The notes under the pieces are model-generated. The model was not told the DNA's origin, ran no database searches, and saw only the letters and a list, made by a program, of their open reading frames with translations. Position numbers and translations under genes: made by a program. DNA of 64,000 nt, taken from contig CAKSFP010000014.1 of the NCBI GenBank assembly GCA_934454585.1, positions 1 through 64,000 of the forward strand, written 5' to 3'. Shown piece by piece: positions 25,924-34,010 of this stretch. This DNA comes from an uncultured Clostridia bacterium. Lineage in GTDB: Bacteria > Bacillota > Clostridia > UMGS1810. How positions within the stretch are numbered: position 1 is the first letter of the stretch; each line of letters begins with the position of its first letter.

Positions 25924-26298
25924 GTGAATTTTAACGACTTGGCAGCATCGGACAAACTCCGCATTATCCAAGAGCTTGTACCGGGCAAACAGATTACACT
26001 TGCACACATAATTGCAAATCCCGATAAAATTTTATACAAAAAACTCGGACTCGACCCGGCGGTGGACTACTCCAAATCCGCCATAGGCATAATAACCATG
26101 TCGCCGAGCGAGACGGCAATAATTGCAGGGGACATTGCCACCAAGGCATCGGGAGCCGAGATAGGCTTTGTGGACAGGTTCAGCGGTACTCTCATAGTGA
26201 CGGGAACGGTGTCCGAGGTGGAGTCGGCGCTTGTTGCGGTTACGGATTACACCCGTGACACTCTGAAATTCACCGTGTGTCCCATAACAAAGACATGA
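25924..26298 (+). CDS. BMC shell protein, EutS/PduU-like (circularly permuted BMC)
   Basis: The 124 residues match the EutS/PduU class, hexameric shell proteins with a permuted BMC fold. Residues 12-40 (RIIQELVPGKQITLAHIIANP) form the extra N-terminal strand region, and 53-120 the BMC core, including AIGIITMSPSETAIIAGDIATKASG. The start is GTG 25924, five bases after the activase stop, with GGGGGATG upstream. The stop overlaps the next gene by 4 bases (ATGA), so it is translationally coupled to the GTPase. Confidence 0.88.
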   Translation: MNFNDLAASDKLRIIQELVPGKQITLAHIIANPDKILYKKLGLDPAVDYSKSAIGIITMSPSETAIIAGDIATKASGAEIGFVDRFSGTLIVTGTVSEVESALVAVTDYTRDTLKFTVCPITKT

Positions 26299-26720
26299 AA
26301 AAGATGATTCTCGTCGGCAGGAGCGAGAGCGGCAAAACCTCTCTAACACAGGCGCTCAAGGGAAGGAAAATACATTACAGCAAAACTCAGTACATAAACT
26401 ATCACGATGTGATAATAGACACCCCGGGTGAATATGCGGAAAACCGTGAGCTCGGCAGAGCACTGGCATTGTACTCCTATGAGGCGGATGTAATCGGACT
26501 TCTGCTTGCGGCGACGGAGCAATACTCCCTGTACGCACCCTGCATAACCGCACAGGCAAACCGCGAGGTTATAGGCATTGTGACGCAGATTGACCGTCCC
26601 GATGCGCGCCCGGACAGGGCAAAAGCGTGGCTCGAACTTGCCGGCTGCAAAAAGATTTTTTTCGTCTCGTCCGTCACCGGCGAGGGCATAAAAGAGCTGC
26701 TTGACTATCTTGCACAATAA
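26295..26720 (+). CDS. EutP/PduV-like small GTPase
   Basis: This 141-residue Ras-like GTPase belongs to the EutP/PduV family found in microcompartment operons, where PduV is thought to affect shell positioning. The P-loop GRSESGKT is at 8-15 and G3 is DTPGE. The G4 motif reads TQID instead of NKxD, as in the family. The start overlaps the EutS-like stop (ATGA). About 135 bases with a second promoter follow. Confidence 0.85.
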   Translation: MKKMILVGRSESGKTSLTQALKGRKIHYSKTQYINYHDVIIDTPGEYAENRELGRALALYSYEADVIGLLLAATEQYSLYAPCITAQANREVIGIVTQIDRPDARPDRAKAWLELAGCKKIFFVSSVTGEGIKELLDYLAQ

Positions 26721-26768
26721 AAAATAACAAAAAACAAACAAAAACAAAGAAAATCAAAGAAAAATATG

Positions 26769-26818
26769 TTGACTTATGTTGCATTATGTGGTATCATATT
26801 AAATGTAAGAAAACATTT
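26769..26818 (+). promoter_or_regulatory. internal promoter with operator-like palindrome
   Basis: TTGACT 26769-26774 and TATCAT 26792-26797 are 17 bases apart. AAATGT-AAGAAA-ACATTT (26801-26818) covers the expected start site. It could uncouple aldolase and shell expression from the dehydratase. The DeoR-type regulator at 35325 is one possible ligand; that link is inferred. Confidence 0.7.
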
Positions 26819-26855
26819 ATCAATTTGAGAAACTTATATAAAGGAGAATGGAAAA

Positions 26856-27683
26856 ATGGTAAATGAGTTTGAAATCAAAAAACAAATCTGCGACATCGGA
26901 AAGAGAATTTACAACAGAGGCATGGTTGCCGCAAACGACGGTAACATCTCTGTTAAGATCAGCGACAACGAGTATCTTTGCACACCGACAGGCGTAAGCA
27001 AAGGTTTCATGACCCCCGAATACATCTGCAAGATTGACGGGCAGGGCAATGTGCTCGCCGCTAACGGCAACTTCCGTCCGTCATCGGAGATCAAGATGCA
27101 TTTGCGTGTATATCAGCACAGACCGGATGTAAAATCCGTTGTTCACGCACACCCGATATACGCAACAAGCTTTGCCATTGCAGGCATTCCGCTTACTCAG
27201 CCGATAATGCCTGAGGCTGTTATCGCCCTCGGCTGCGTACCGATTGCCGAGTACGGCACGCCTTCCACAGAGGAGATTCCGGATGCGGTAGAAAAGTATC
27301 TGCCATACTTTGATGCGGTTCTGCTTGCAAACCATGGTGCACTGTCATATTCCGATTCTCTGCTTGCGGCTTATCACAAAATGGAGTCTGTAGAGTTCTA
27401 TGCAGAGTTGCTTTATCATGCAAGAGCACTCGGCGGCCCCAAGGAGTTCACTGAGGCACAGGTTCAGAGACTGTACGAAATCCGTCGTCAGTTCGGCATG
27501 ACAGGCAAACACCCGGCTAACTTATGTCCCAATGCCAAGGACGGCAAGATGAGCTGCCACACCTGCGGCGTTCCCAGCTGCTCACAGGCGGGCGCACAAG
27601 GTTTCGGCAAGGTTCAGGAATGTTCCGATGCGGATCTCATAGCACAGATTGCAAAGAAAGTTATTGAAGAAATGAACAAATAA
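26856..27683 (+). CDS. class II aldolase (L-fuculose/L-rhamnulose phosphate type) with C-terminal targeting-like helix
   Basis: It cleaves a 6-deoxyketose 1-phosphate to DHAP and L-lactaldehyde, the source of 1,2-propanediol. The zinc ligands are visible as His97 and His99 in HAHP and His160 in NHGA, with a catalytic Glu near 78 in SSEIKMH. The 275 residues exceed the usual 210-220; the extra C-terminal part has a cysteine-rich linker (CHTCGVPSC) and ends in an amphipathic helix (DADLIAQIAKKVIEEMNK) like microcompartment encapsulation peptides. This suggests the aldolase acts inside the shell. Which sugar is used cannot be decided here; the adjacent rhamnulokinase favours rhamnose. Confidence 0.88.
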   Translation: MVNEFEIKKQICDIGKRIYNRGMVAANDGNISVKISDNEYLCTPTGVSKGFMTPEYICKIDGQGNVLAANGNFRPSSEIKMHLRVYQHRPDVKSVVHAHPIYATSFAIAGIPLTQPIMPEAVIALGCVPIAEYGTPSTEEIPDAVEKYLPYFDAVLLANHGALSYSDSLLAAYHKMESVEFYAELLYHARALGGPKEFTEAQVQRLYEIRRQFGMTGKHPANLCPNAKDGKMSCHTCGVPSCSQAGAQGFGKVQECSDADLIAQIAKKVIEEMNK

Positions 27684-27698
27684 ATGCGGTGATGTGTC

Positions 27699-28196
27699 AT
27701 GAATGAGAACACCATTTCGCAAATAGTGTCACAGGTTTTGTCCGATGTGCGCAGGAGTACCGAGGCAAAGTGCATCACCCTTTCTCAGGCGAGACGGCTG
27801 ATTGCAAAGGTCGAGGAAAAAGCGGCGCAGATAGGCGTCAGGGCTGTTGTGGCGGTCACCAACACCGCAGCGCGCCCCGTAGCGGTAGAGTGCATGGACG
27901 ATTCGTTCATAGCAAGCTACGATGTGGCACTTAACAAGGCTTTCACCGTTGTTGCGCTCAAGATGTCCACCATAGAGCTTAAATCAATAACGAAACCGGG
28001 AGATTCGCTCTACGGCATCCAGTTTACCAACGACGGAAAGATAGTTGTTTTCGGCGGCGGAGACCCGCTTAGATACAACGGAGCAATAATCGGCGGTCTC
28101 GGCGTCAGCGGAGGCACGGAGGAGCAGGATACCATGCTCTCTGCCTACGGCGCATCGGTTCTGCCGGAAATTATGAAAGGAGAAAAACATGAATAA
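27699..28196 (+). CDS. GlcG/HbpS-like (PduO C-terminal domain-like) microcompartment protein
   Basis: The 165 residues consist of an N-terminal amphipathic helix (MNENTISQIVSQVLSDVRR) that resembles an encapsulation peptide, followed by a GlcG/HbpS fold (about 25-160) with the motifs TLSQARRLIAKVEEKA and GGGDPLRYNGAIIGGLGVSGG. This domain occurs in PduO and in glycyl radical microcompartment loci, where it may bind heme or flavin-like cofactors; its role is not settled. Its end overlaps the dehydrogenase start by 8 bases. Confidence 0.8.
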   Translation: MNENTISQIVSQVLSDVRRSTEAKCITLSQARRLIAKVEEKAAQIGVRAVVAVTNTAARPVAVECMDDSFIASYDVALNKAFTVVALKMSTIELKSITKPGDSLYGIQFTNDGKIVVFGGGDPLRYNGAIIGGLGVSGGTEEQDTMLSAYGASVLPEIMKGEKHE

Positions 28197-29400
28197 CACT
28201 GAAATAGAAGCAATAGTAAAACAGGTTATTGCAGGTATGCAGGGTACATCGAACACCTCGTCGGCAGCATCATCTCCCTCGGCGGCATCAGCCGGCATAC
28301 CCTCAACGGCCCATGTGGCAATGCTCACATCGCTTGGACATTTTGATGTAAAGGAATTTCCAATGCCGGCAGTGGGCGATGACGATGTGCTTGTCAAAGT
28401 TGAAGGATGCGGCGTATGCGGTACCGATGCTCATGAATTCAAGAGAGATCCGTTCGGTCTTATCCCGGTTGCACTCGGTCACGAGGGCACAGGTGAAATT
28501 GTAAAGATGGGCAAAAATGTAACCAAAGACAGCGCGGGCAAATCACTCAAAGTGGGCGATAAGGTTGTAACCTGTATGATATTCAAGGATAACCCGGACA
28601 TCACCATGTTCGACCTCAATAAGCAGAATGTGGGCGGTGCCGATGTGTACGGACTTTTGCCGGACGACGATATTCATCTTAACGGCTGGTTCTCCGATTA
28701 CATATTGGTAAGAGGCGGCTCGACTATATTCAATGTAAGCGACCTTGATCTTGATTCAAGAATACTCATCGAACCATGTGCTGTTCTTGTGCACGCGGTT
28801 GAGAGAGCAAAGACAACAGGCATACTCAGATTCAACTCAAGAGTTGTAGTACAGGGTTGCGGACCTATCGGTCTTATCTGCATAGCAGTTCTGCGCACAA
28901 TGGGCATAGAGAACATTGTTGCCGTGGACGGTGCGGACGCAAGACTTGAGTTTGCAAAAGAGATGGGCGCAGGCGCTACCGTAAACTTTAAGAACCACAA
29001 CGGCATAGAGGAACTTACAAACGGCGTAAAAGCTGCATTTGGCGGATATTTTGCCGACTTTGCGTTCCAGTGCACGGGGTCACCGGTTGCTCACGCAAAC
29101 ATCTACAAATTCATCAGAAACGGCGGCGGACTCTGTGAGCTCGGATTCTTCATCAACGGCGGCGATGCAACCATCAATCCGCACTTTGATATCTGCGCTA
29201 AGGAGATAACAACAGTAGGTTCGTGGGTATACACCCTCAGAGACTATGCAACAACATTCGACTTCCTCAAGAGGGCAAATGCGATAGGACTCCCCATGAA
29301 GAAACTTATCACACACAAGTTCCCGCTTGAGCAGATAAACGAGGCACTCGAGACCAACCTCAGCATGAAAGGTCTTAAGATAGCAATTGTCAATAAATAA
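28189..29400 (+). CDS. zinc-dependent alcohol dehydrogenase with N-terminal encapsulation peptide
   Basis: This medium-chain dehydrogenase has 403 residues. The first 18 (NNTEIEAIVKQVIAGMQG) form a targeting-like helix, then a Ser/Ala-rich linker to about 45, then the catalytic domain. Catalytic zinc motifs GCGVCGTDAHE and GHEGTGE are present, and the Rossmann segment VQGCGPIGLICIAV is near residue 222. The four-cysteine structural zinc lobe is not seen. In this pathway it could reduce lactaldehyde to propanediol or propanal to propanol and so recycle NADH inside the shell; the substrate is not fixed by sequence. Confidence 0.87.
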   Translation: MNNTEIEAIVKQVIAGMQGTSNTSSAASSPSAASAGIPSTAHVAMLTSLGHFDVKEFPMPAVGDDDVLVKVEGCGVCGTDAHEFKRDPFGLIPVALGHEGTGEIVKMGKNVTKDSAGKSLKVGDKVVTCMIFKDNPDITMFDLNKQNVGGADVYGLLPDDDIHLNGWFSDYILVRGGSTIFNVSDLDLDSRILIEPCAVLVHAVERAKTTGILRFNSRVVVQGCGPIGLICIAVLRTMGIENIVAVDGADARLEFAKEMGAGATVNFKNHNGIEELTNGVKAAFGGYFADFAFQCTGSPVAHANIYKFIRNGGGLCELGFFINGGDATINPHFDICAKEITTVGSWVYTLRDYATTFDFLKRANAIGLPMKKLITHKFPLEQINEALETNLSMKGLKIAIVNK

Positions 29401-29433
29401 TAAACAGTATATTAATTTTAGGAGGAAATAAAA

Positions 29434-29712
29434 ATGGCACAGGAAGCATTGGGAATGATCGAAACAAGAGGTTTGGTAGCTGCAATTGAAGCTGCCGATG
29501 CAATGGTAAAATCAGCAGAAGTTACACTTGTAGGAACAGAGAAAATCGGTTCCGGACTCGTAAGCGTAATGGTCAGAGGTGATGTAGGCGCTGTAAAAGC
29601 TGCAACAGAGGCAGGTTCTTCGGCTGCTACAAAGCTCGGCGAGCTCATCGCTGTACATGTAATCCCCAGACCGCACGCAGATGTTGAAAAGATTCTCCCT
29701 ACACTGGACTAA
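29434..29712 (+). CDS. BMC-H hexameric shell protein (copy 1)
   Basis: A 92-residue canonical PduA/PduJ-like shell protein: EALGMIETRGLVAAIEAADAM, VRGDVGAVKAATEAG and VIPRPHADVEKILP are the family landmarks. KIGSGLVSV precedes the central pore loop. It forms the facets of the shell. It follows AGGAGGAAATAAAA and is almost identical in DNA and protein to the core of the next gene, so the two arose by recent duplication or are kept alike by gene conversion. Confidence 0.96.
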   Translation: MAQEALGMIETRGLVAAIEAADAMVKSAEVTLVGTEKIGSGLVSVMVRGDVGAVKAATEAGSSAATKLGELIAVHVIPRPHADVEKILPTLD

Positions 29713-29739
29713 TCTTTTTCGGTTGACGGGTGAAGTGCT

Positions 29740-30195
29740 ATGGCTGAGAAAAAAACTTCCGTCTCCGGCGCGGAAAAGCCGGTGAAGAAAACCGCAGCGA
29801 AATCTGCGGCAAAGACGACCGCCGCAAAAACATCGAGAGCGGCGTCGAGGACAACAAAAGCAACGGCGACCAAAACTGCCGATGCCGTTGTTACACAAAA
29901 CAAGGAGGTAAGGAAAATGTCACAGGAAGCATTGGGAATGATTGAAACAAGAGGTCTTGTAGCTGCCATTGAGGCTGCCGATGCAATGCTCAAAGCGGCA
30001 AATGTACAGCTCGTGGGAACAGAGAAAATCGGTTCCGGACTCGTAAGCGTTATGGTTAGAGGCGATGTCGGTGCGGTTAAGTCCGCTGTTGAAGCCGGCG
30101 GCGCATCTGCGGAAAAGCTGGGCGAAATCATTGCAATCCATGTAATCCCCAGACCGCACGGCGATGTTGAGAAGATTCTTCCGACACTTAAATAA
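29740..30195 (+). CDS. BMC-H shell protein (copy 2) with basic N-terminal extension and internal start
   Basis: The long form has 151 residues. Residues 1-59 are a Lys/Ala/Thr-rich tail with 12 Lys, 3 Arg and only 4 acidic residues, in blocks such as KKTAAKSAAKTTAAKTSR, like histone H1 or bacterial nucleoid tails. Residues 60-151 are a standard BMC-H domain. An AAGGAGG site at 29902-29908 sits 8 bases before Met60 (29917), which would give a plain 92-residue BMC-H. The outer start has a GGGTGA site 6 bases upstream. Two products, tailed and untailed, are therefore likely. The tail's role is unknown. Confidence 0.85.
   Translation: MAEKKTSVSGAEKPVKKTAAKSAAKTTAAKTSRAASRTTKATATKTADAVVTQNKEVRKMSQEALGMIETRGLVAAIEAADAMLKAANVQLVGTEKIGSGLVSVMVRGDVGAVKSAVEAGGASAEKLGEIIAIHVIPRPHGDVEKILPTLK
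29902..29908 (+). promoter_or_regulatory. internal ribosome binding site within the tailed BMC-H gene
   Basis: A perfect AAGGAGG lies 8 bases before an in-frame ATG at 29917. It is stronger than the site of the outer start and defines a second, shorter product. Confidence 0.75.
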
Positions 30196-30246
30196 ATTGT
30201 GCATGGCGCAATTGTTGATTGAAAATTAACTATCGTTTGCCCGAAC

Positions 30247-30292
30247 AGCCTTCCCCGTTTCGGGGAGGGCGCGGCGCAAGCCGACGGGCGGG
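30247..30292. repeat. GC-rich palindromic repeat inside the shell operon
   Basis: CCTTCCCCG-TTT-CGGGGAGGG forms a hairpin and is followed by a GC-rich stretch (GCGCGGCGCAAGCCGACGGGCGGGGTG) whose base use is unlike its neighbours. It fills most of the 200-base gap between the second BMC-H gene and the BMC-P gene, with no ORF. Confidence 0.6.
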
Positions 30293-30395
30293 GTGTAGCT
30301 TGCTTATGCTCAATTTCTGTCGGCAAGCGTCGGAAAGAACGATTTAACAGTTGCTTTTTTTGCTGTGTGAATTATGTTGAAAGGAATGAATCACA

Positions 30396-30662
30396 ATGAT
30401 CATCGGTAAGGTTATCGGCTCGGTTGTGTCCACAAGAAAAACCGAAAGTCTTGTGGGAAACAAATTTATGATAGTGGAGCCGCTTGATTCTATGATATAC
30501 GCAAAGTCGCGTCTTGTAGCTACGGACAACATCGGCGCCGGAATTGGCGAGATAGTCCTTGTGGCAATGGGCAGCGCAGCACGGATAGGCTGCGACAGAG
30601 AAAATGCTCCGATTGATGCAGCTATTGTCGGAATAGTTGATGACGGAGAGGAGATGGAGTAA
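30396..30662 (+). CDS. BMC-P pentameric shell vertex protein (EutN/CcmL family)
   Basis: The 88 residues are the usual EutN/CcmL length. The family pattern is clear: MIIGKVIGSVVSTRKTESLVG at the start, then VATDNIGAGIGEIVLVAMGSAAR and a final AIVGIVDDGE. These pentamers cap the vertices of the polyhedral shell. It is the only BMC-P gene in the locus. The PduS-like gene begins four bases after its stop. Confidence 0.95.
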   Translation: MIIGKVIGSVVSTRKTESLVGNKFMIVEPLDSMIYAKSRLVATDNIGAGIGEIVLVAMGSAARIGCDRENAPIDAAIVGIVDDGEEME

Positions 30663-30666
30663 CAAT

Positions 30667-31989
30667 ATGGAATTATCAGCACTTAAAGACATATTGAAAA
30701 ACGGCGGTATAGTCGGCGCCGGCGGCGCGGGTTTTCCGTCATATGCAAAACTTGATAAAAGAGCAGACACAATTGTGCTCAACTGCGCAGAGTGTGAACC
30801 GCTTTTTAATCTGCACAGACAGCTTCTTGCAAAGTTTGCTCGTGAGATACTTACGGCACTTGAGGAAGTGAGAAAGGCAGTGGAGGCAGAGCGTGTTATC
30901 ATCGCAGTTAAGCCTACATATACAAATGCAATAGATGCAGTCAAATTTTATTTACCGGAATTTAAGAATACAACAATTTCACTTCTGCCGGAGATATATC
31001 CTGCCGGAGATGAGATTGTTACCATATATGAAACAACCGGAAGAATTGTAAAACCGGGCAATCTGCCGATATCGGTGGGTGTGACGGTGTACAATGTCGA
31101 AACCATGCTTAACGCATACTATGCCATCAAAGAGGGCAAGGGCATTACTCATAAATATGTTGTTGTTGCCGGAGAGGTTAAGCATCCGGTTATGCTCAGG
31201 GTCCCGCTCGGCATGAAGTATAAAGATGTCGTAGCGCTTGCCGGCGGCGAGACTGTCAAAGACTACGCCTACTTAAATGGTGGTGTAATGACAGGTTTTC
31301 TTGCGACTGATAATAATGTCATCACCAAGACATCTAACGCTATTTTGGTGTTCCCTTCAGACCACCAGGTAATCCTCAAGCGCCGCACCAAGACGCAGAT
31401 AAGCATTGCAAGGGCAATGAGTACCTGCTGTCAGTGCCGCTCATGTACGGATCTGTGCTCGAGACACACTCTCGGCTACCCAATAGAACCTCACAAGTTT
31501 ATGCGCGCAGTGTCAAAGGGTATGGACAGCGATGCTTCGGCAGTGCTCAACTCCATGTTCTGCTCACAGTGCGGACTGTGCGAGCTTTATGCTTGTCCCC
31601 AGGGGCTTTCGCCGAGAACACTCATTGGTGTGGCAAAAGCGGAGCTTCGTAAAAACGGCGTAAAACCTGAGATTCCTGAGTTCCCCGGAGTAGATCCGGA
31701 CAGAGACTACAAGAGAGTGCCCATGCACAGACTTCTTGCAAGGCTCGGACTCACTCAGTATAATGTCGGTGCGGATTTTGTTGAAGAAGATCTAAAACCG
31801 CAGGAAGTTAAAATACTCATGAGCCAGCATATCGGACCTCCGTGCACACCCACAGTCAAGGTCGGAGACACCGTAAATGCAGGCGATGTGGTCGGAACAC
31901 CGGGAGACAAACTCGGTGCGTGCATCCATGCATCCATATCAGGCAAGGTATCGGCGGTTGCCGACGGCTACATAATTATAAAGAGATAG
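30667..31989 (+). CDS. PduS/RnfC-like electron-transfer protein
   Basis: This 440-residue protein belongs to the RnfC-like PduS family, cobalamin-independent here since no cobalamin enzymes are present. It has an N-terminal GAGGAGFPSYAKL segment (NADH/FMN-binding part of the RnfC fold), an SLBB-like domain near 160-220, and two Cys clusters (CCQCRSCTDLC and CSQCGLCELYACP) for 4Fe-4S centres near 258-315. A barrel-sandwich end (VGDTVNAGDVVG) follows. It may move electrons across the shell together with the Fe-S BMC-T protein encoded next. ATG 30667 is preferred over the upstream in-frame codon. Confidence 0.87.
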   Translation: MELSALKDILKNGGIVGAGGAGFPSYAKLDKRADTIVLNCAECEPLFNLHRQLLAKFAREILTALEEVRKAVEAERVIIAVKPTYTNAIDAVKFYLPEFKNTTISLLPEIYPAGDEIVTIYETTGRIVKPGNLPISVGVTVYNVETMLNAYYAIKEGKGITHKYVVVAGEVKHPVMLRVPLGMKYKDVVALAGGETVKDYAYLNGGVMTGFLATDNNVITKTSNAILVFPSDHQVILKRRTKTQISIARAMSTCCQCRSCTDLCSRHTLGYPIEPHKFMRAVSKGMDSDASAVLNSMFCSQCGLCELYACPQGLSPRTLIGVAKAELRKNGVKPEIPEFPGVDPDRDYKRVPMHRLLARLGLTQYNVGADFVEEDLKPQEVKILMSQHIGPPCTPTVKVGDTVNAGDVVGTPGDKLGACIHASISGKVSAVADGYIIIKR

Positions 31990-32003
31990 GAGTGGAATAA
32001 CAA

Positions 32004-32552
32004 ATGTCCAAAGCAATAGCTATGGTAGAATACTCAACGGTTGCAACCGGTATTCAGGCGGCAGATATTATGGTAAAGACCGCCGAGGTAGAGCTGATTG
32101 AGGCCGAGGTCGTTTGTCCCGGTAAATATATAGTTCTTATCAGCGGAGATTTAAGTGCGGTAAGGGCGGCTGTAGACAGCAGCAAGACCCATTTCCCGGC
32201 GAAGCTCATAGACAGCTTTGTGCTCGGAAATCCGCATGAATCCATCTTTCCCGCTATCTACGGCGCTACGGATGTGGAAAATCCGCGGGCACTCGGCGTT
32301 GTGGAAACATATTCTGCAGCGTCAATCATCGTTGCGGCAGATGTTGCGGCAAAGACATCTCTTGTAGATCTTATTGAGTTGCGCATAGCCAAAGGAATGT
32401 GCGGAAAATCTTATCTGCTTATGACGGGTGAAGTTGCGTCCGTTCAGGCGGCTGTGGATAAGGTCAAGGCTGACCTCAAGGATACCGCTATGTTCCTTGA
32501 CAGCTCGGTGATTGCAAATCCTGACATGAAAATGTGGAAAAATATACTCTGA
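32004..32552 (+). CDS. BMC-T trimeric shell protein, PduT-like with pore cysteine
   Basis: The 182 residues form two tandem BMC domains (about 4-85 and 95-180). Cys38 in VVCPGKY occupies the position of PduT Cys38, which holds a 4Fe-4S cluster in the trimer pore. The protein is thus likely an electron conduit or Fe-S exchange port and pairs well with the PduS-like protein encoded 14 bases upstream. Tandem-domain landmarks are GIQAADIMVKTAEVELIEAE and VVETYSAASIIVAADVAAK. Confidence 0.92.
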   Translation: MSKAIAMVEYSTVATGIQAADIMVKTAEVELIEAEVVCPGKYIVLISGDLSAVRAAVDSSKTHFPAKLIDSFVLGNPHESIFPAIYGATDVENPRALGVVETYSAASIIVAADVAAKTSLVDLIELRIAKGMCGKSYLLMTGEVASVQAAVDKVKADLKDTAMFLDSSVIANPDMKMWKNIL

Positions 32553-32576
32553 TTTTGAATTGAGGTGTACACAGTA

Positions 32577-33977
32577 ATGGATGAACAGTATATAAGCCGA
32601 TTGGTTGAGAGTGTTATAAGGGCGATAGACAGCGGCAGCGTCGGCGGTTTGACGGTCGGCGGCGGTCAGAAGGGTGTTTTTGACACCATGACCGAGGCTC
32701 TCGAGGCTGTGCAGAAAGCATATAAACAATACAGAAATTACACTGTCGCACAGAGGGAAGAAATGATAGCTAATATCAGAAAACTTACCCTTGCCGAGGC
32801 GGATGTTATGGCAAAACTCGGCGTTGAGGAGACCGGCATGGGCAGAGTTGCCGACAAGGTGATCAAGCATCAGCTTGTGGCAAACAAGACTCCCGGCACA
32901 GAGGATCTTGAACCGAGAGTTAAGACGGGCGACGACGGACTCACGCTCATTGAGATGGCGCCTTTCGGCGTTATCGGCAGCATCACTCCGTCCACCAATC
33001 CGTCCGAGACGGTCATCTGCAATTCCATCGGCATGATTGCGGGGGGTAATGCGGTTGTGTTCAATCCCCATCCCCATGCGTGCAGAACCGCCAACTATGC
33101 GGTAGATCTTGTCAACCGTGCCATTCTTGAGGCGGGCGGCCCCGAGAATCTTGTCGTGTCGGTCAAGAAGCCAACCATGGACACATCAGATGAAATGATG
33201 AAGTGCGCAGCGGTTAAGATGCTTGTGGCAACGGGTGGTCCGGGAGTAGTGAGAACCCTCCTTTCGTCCGGCAAAAAAGCCATCGGCGCCGGAGCAGGCA
33301 ATCCGCCGGTCATAGTTGACGATACAGCGGATATAGAAAAGGCTGCAAAGGACATCGTAGCCGGAGCAAGCTTTGACAATAATCTGCCGTGCATTGCGGA
33401 GAAAGAGTGCTTTGTGTTCAATTCCGTTGCGGATGAACTCATATCGTACATGACCGCAAACGGCGCTTACCTTGTGAACAAAGAGCAGAGAGACCGCATA
33501 ATGAGTTTCTGCCTGATAAACAAGGAAGGCAAATATGTTATAAACAAAAAATGGGTTGGAAAAGACGCCCGTCTTTTCCTCAAAGAAATCGGCATAGACG
33601 CAGACCCCAGGCTCATCATTTGCGAGGCAGATGAGATGCATCCGTTTGTGCAGACGGAGATGATGATGCCCGTGCTCCCGATTGTGAGAGTAAACAACAT
33701 TGATGAAGCAATAGACATGGCGGTTAAGGCAGAGCATGGTTGCAGACACTCGGCACACATTCACTCAAAGAATGTTGAGCGCCTGACAAGATTTGCACGC
33801 GAAGTGGAGACCACCATATTTGTGAAAAATGCTCCGTCCTATGCCGGAATAGGCGCAGGCGGCGAGGGTCACACTACATTTACCATTGCCGGTCCCACCG
33901 GCGAAGGGCTCACCAGTGCAAGATCCTTTACAAGACAGCGCAGATGCGTGCTTGCGGAAGGATTCCACATTGTGTGA
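32577..33977 (+). CDS. CoA-acylating propionaldehyde dehydrogenase (PduP/EutE-like) with N-terminal encapsulation peptide
   Basis: It oxidises propanal to propionyl-CoA with NAD+. The 466 residues begin with an amphipathic helix (MDEQYISRLVESVIRAID) and a glycine-rich linker, typical of PduP cargo targeting, then the aldehyde dehydrogenase fold. The catalytic cysteine is Cys272 in NNLPCIAEKE; GVIGSITPSTNPSET is the cofactor-loop motif. The start ATG 32577 has GAGGTG 11 bases upstream; GTG 32565 overlaps that site and is less likely. Confidence 0.93.
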   Translation: MDEQYISRLVESVIRAIDSGSVGGLTVGGGQKGVFDTMTEALEAVQKAYKQYRNYTVAQREEMIANIRKLTLAEADVMAKLGVEETGMGRVADKVIKHQLVANKTPGTEDLEPRVKTGDDGLTLIEMAPFGVIGSITPSTNPSETVICNSIGMIAGGNAVVFNPHPHACRTANYAVDLVNRAILEAGGPENLVVSVKKPTMDTSDEMMKCAAVKMLVATGGPGVVRTLLSSGKKAIGAGAGNPPVIVDDTADIEKAAKDIVAGASFDNNLPCIAEKECFVFNSVADELISYMTANGAYLVNKEQRDRIMSFCLINKEGKYVINKKWVGKDARLFLKEIGIDADPRLIICEADEMHPFVQTEMMMPVLPIVRVNNIDEAIDMAVKAEHGCRHSAHIHSKNVERLTRFAREVETTIFVKNAPSYAGIGAGGEGHTTFTIAGPTGEGLTSARSFTRQRRCVLAEGFHIV

Positions 33978-34010
33978 TAACAGACATTACAGAAAGGAAT
34001 TGTTGATCCG

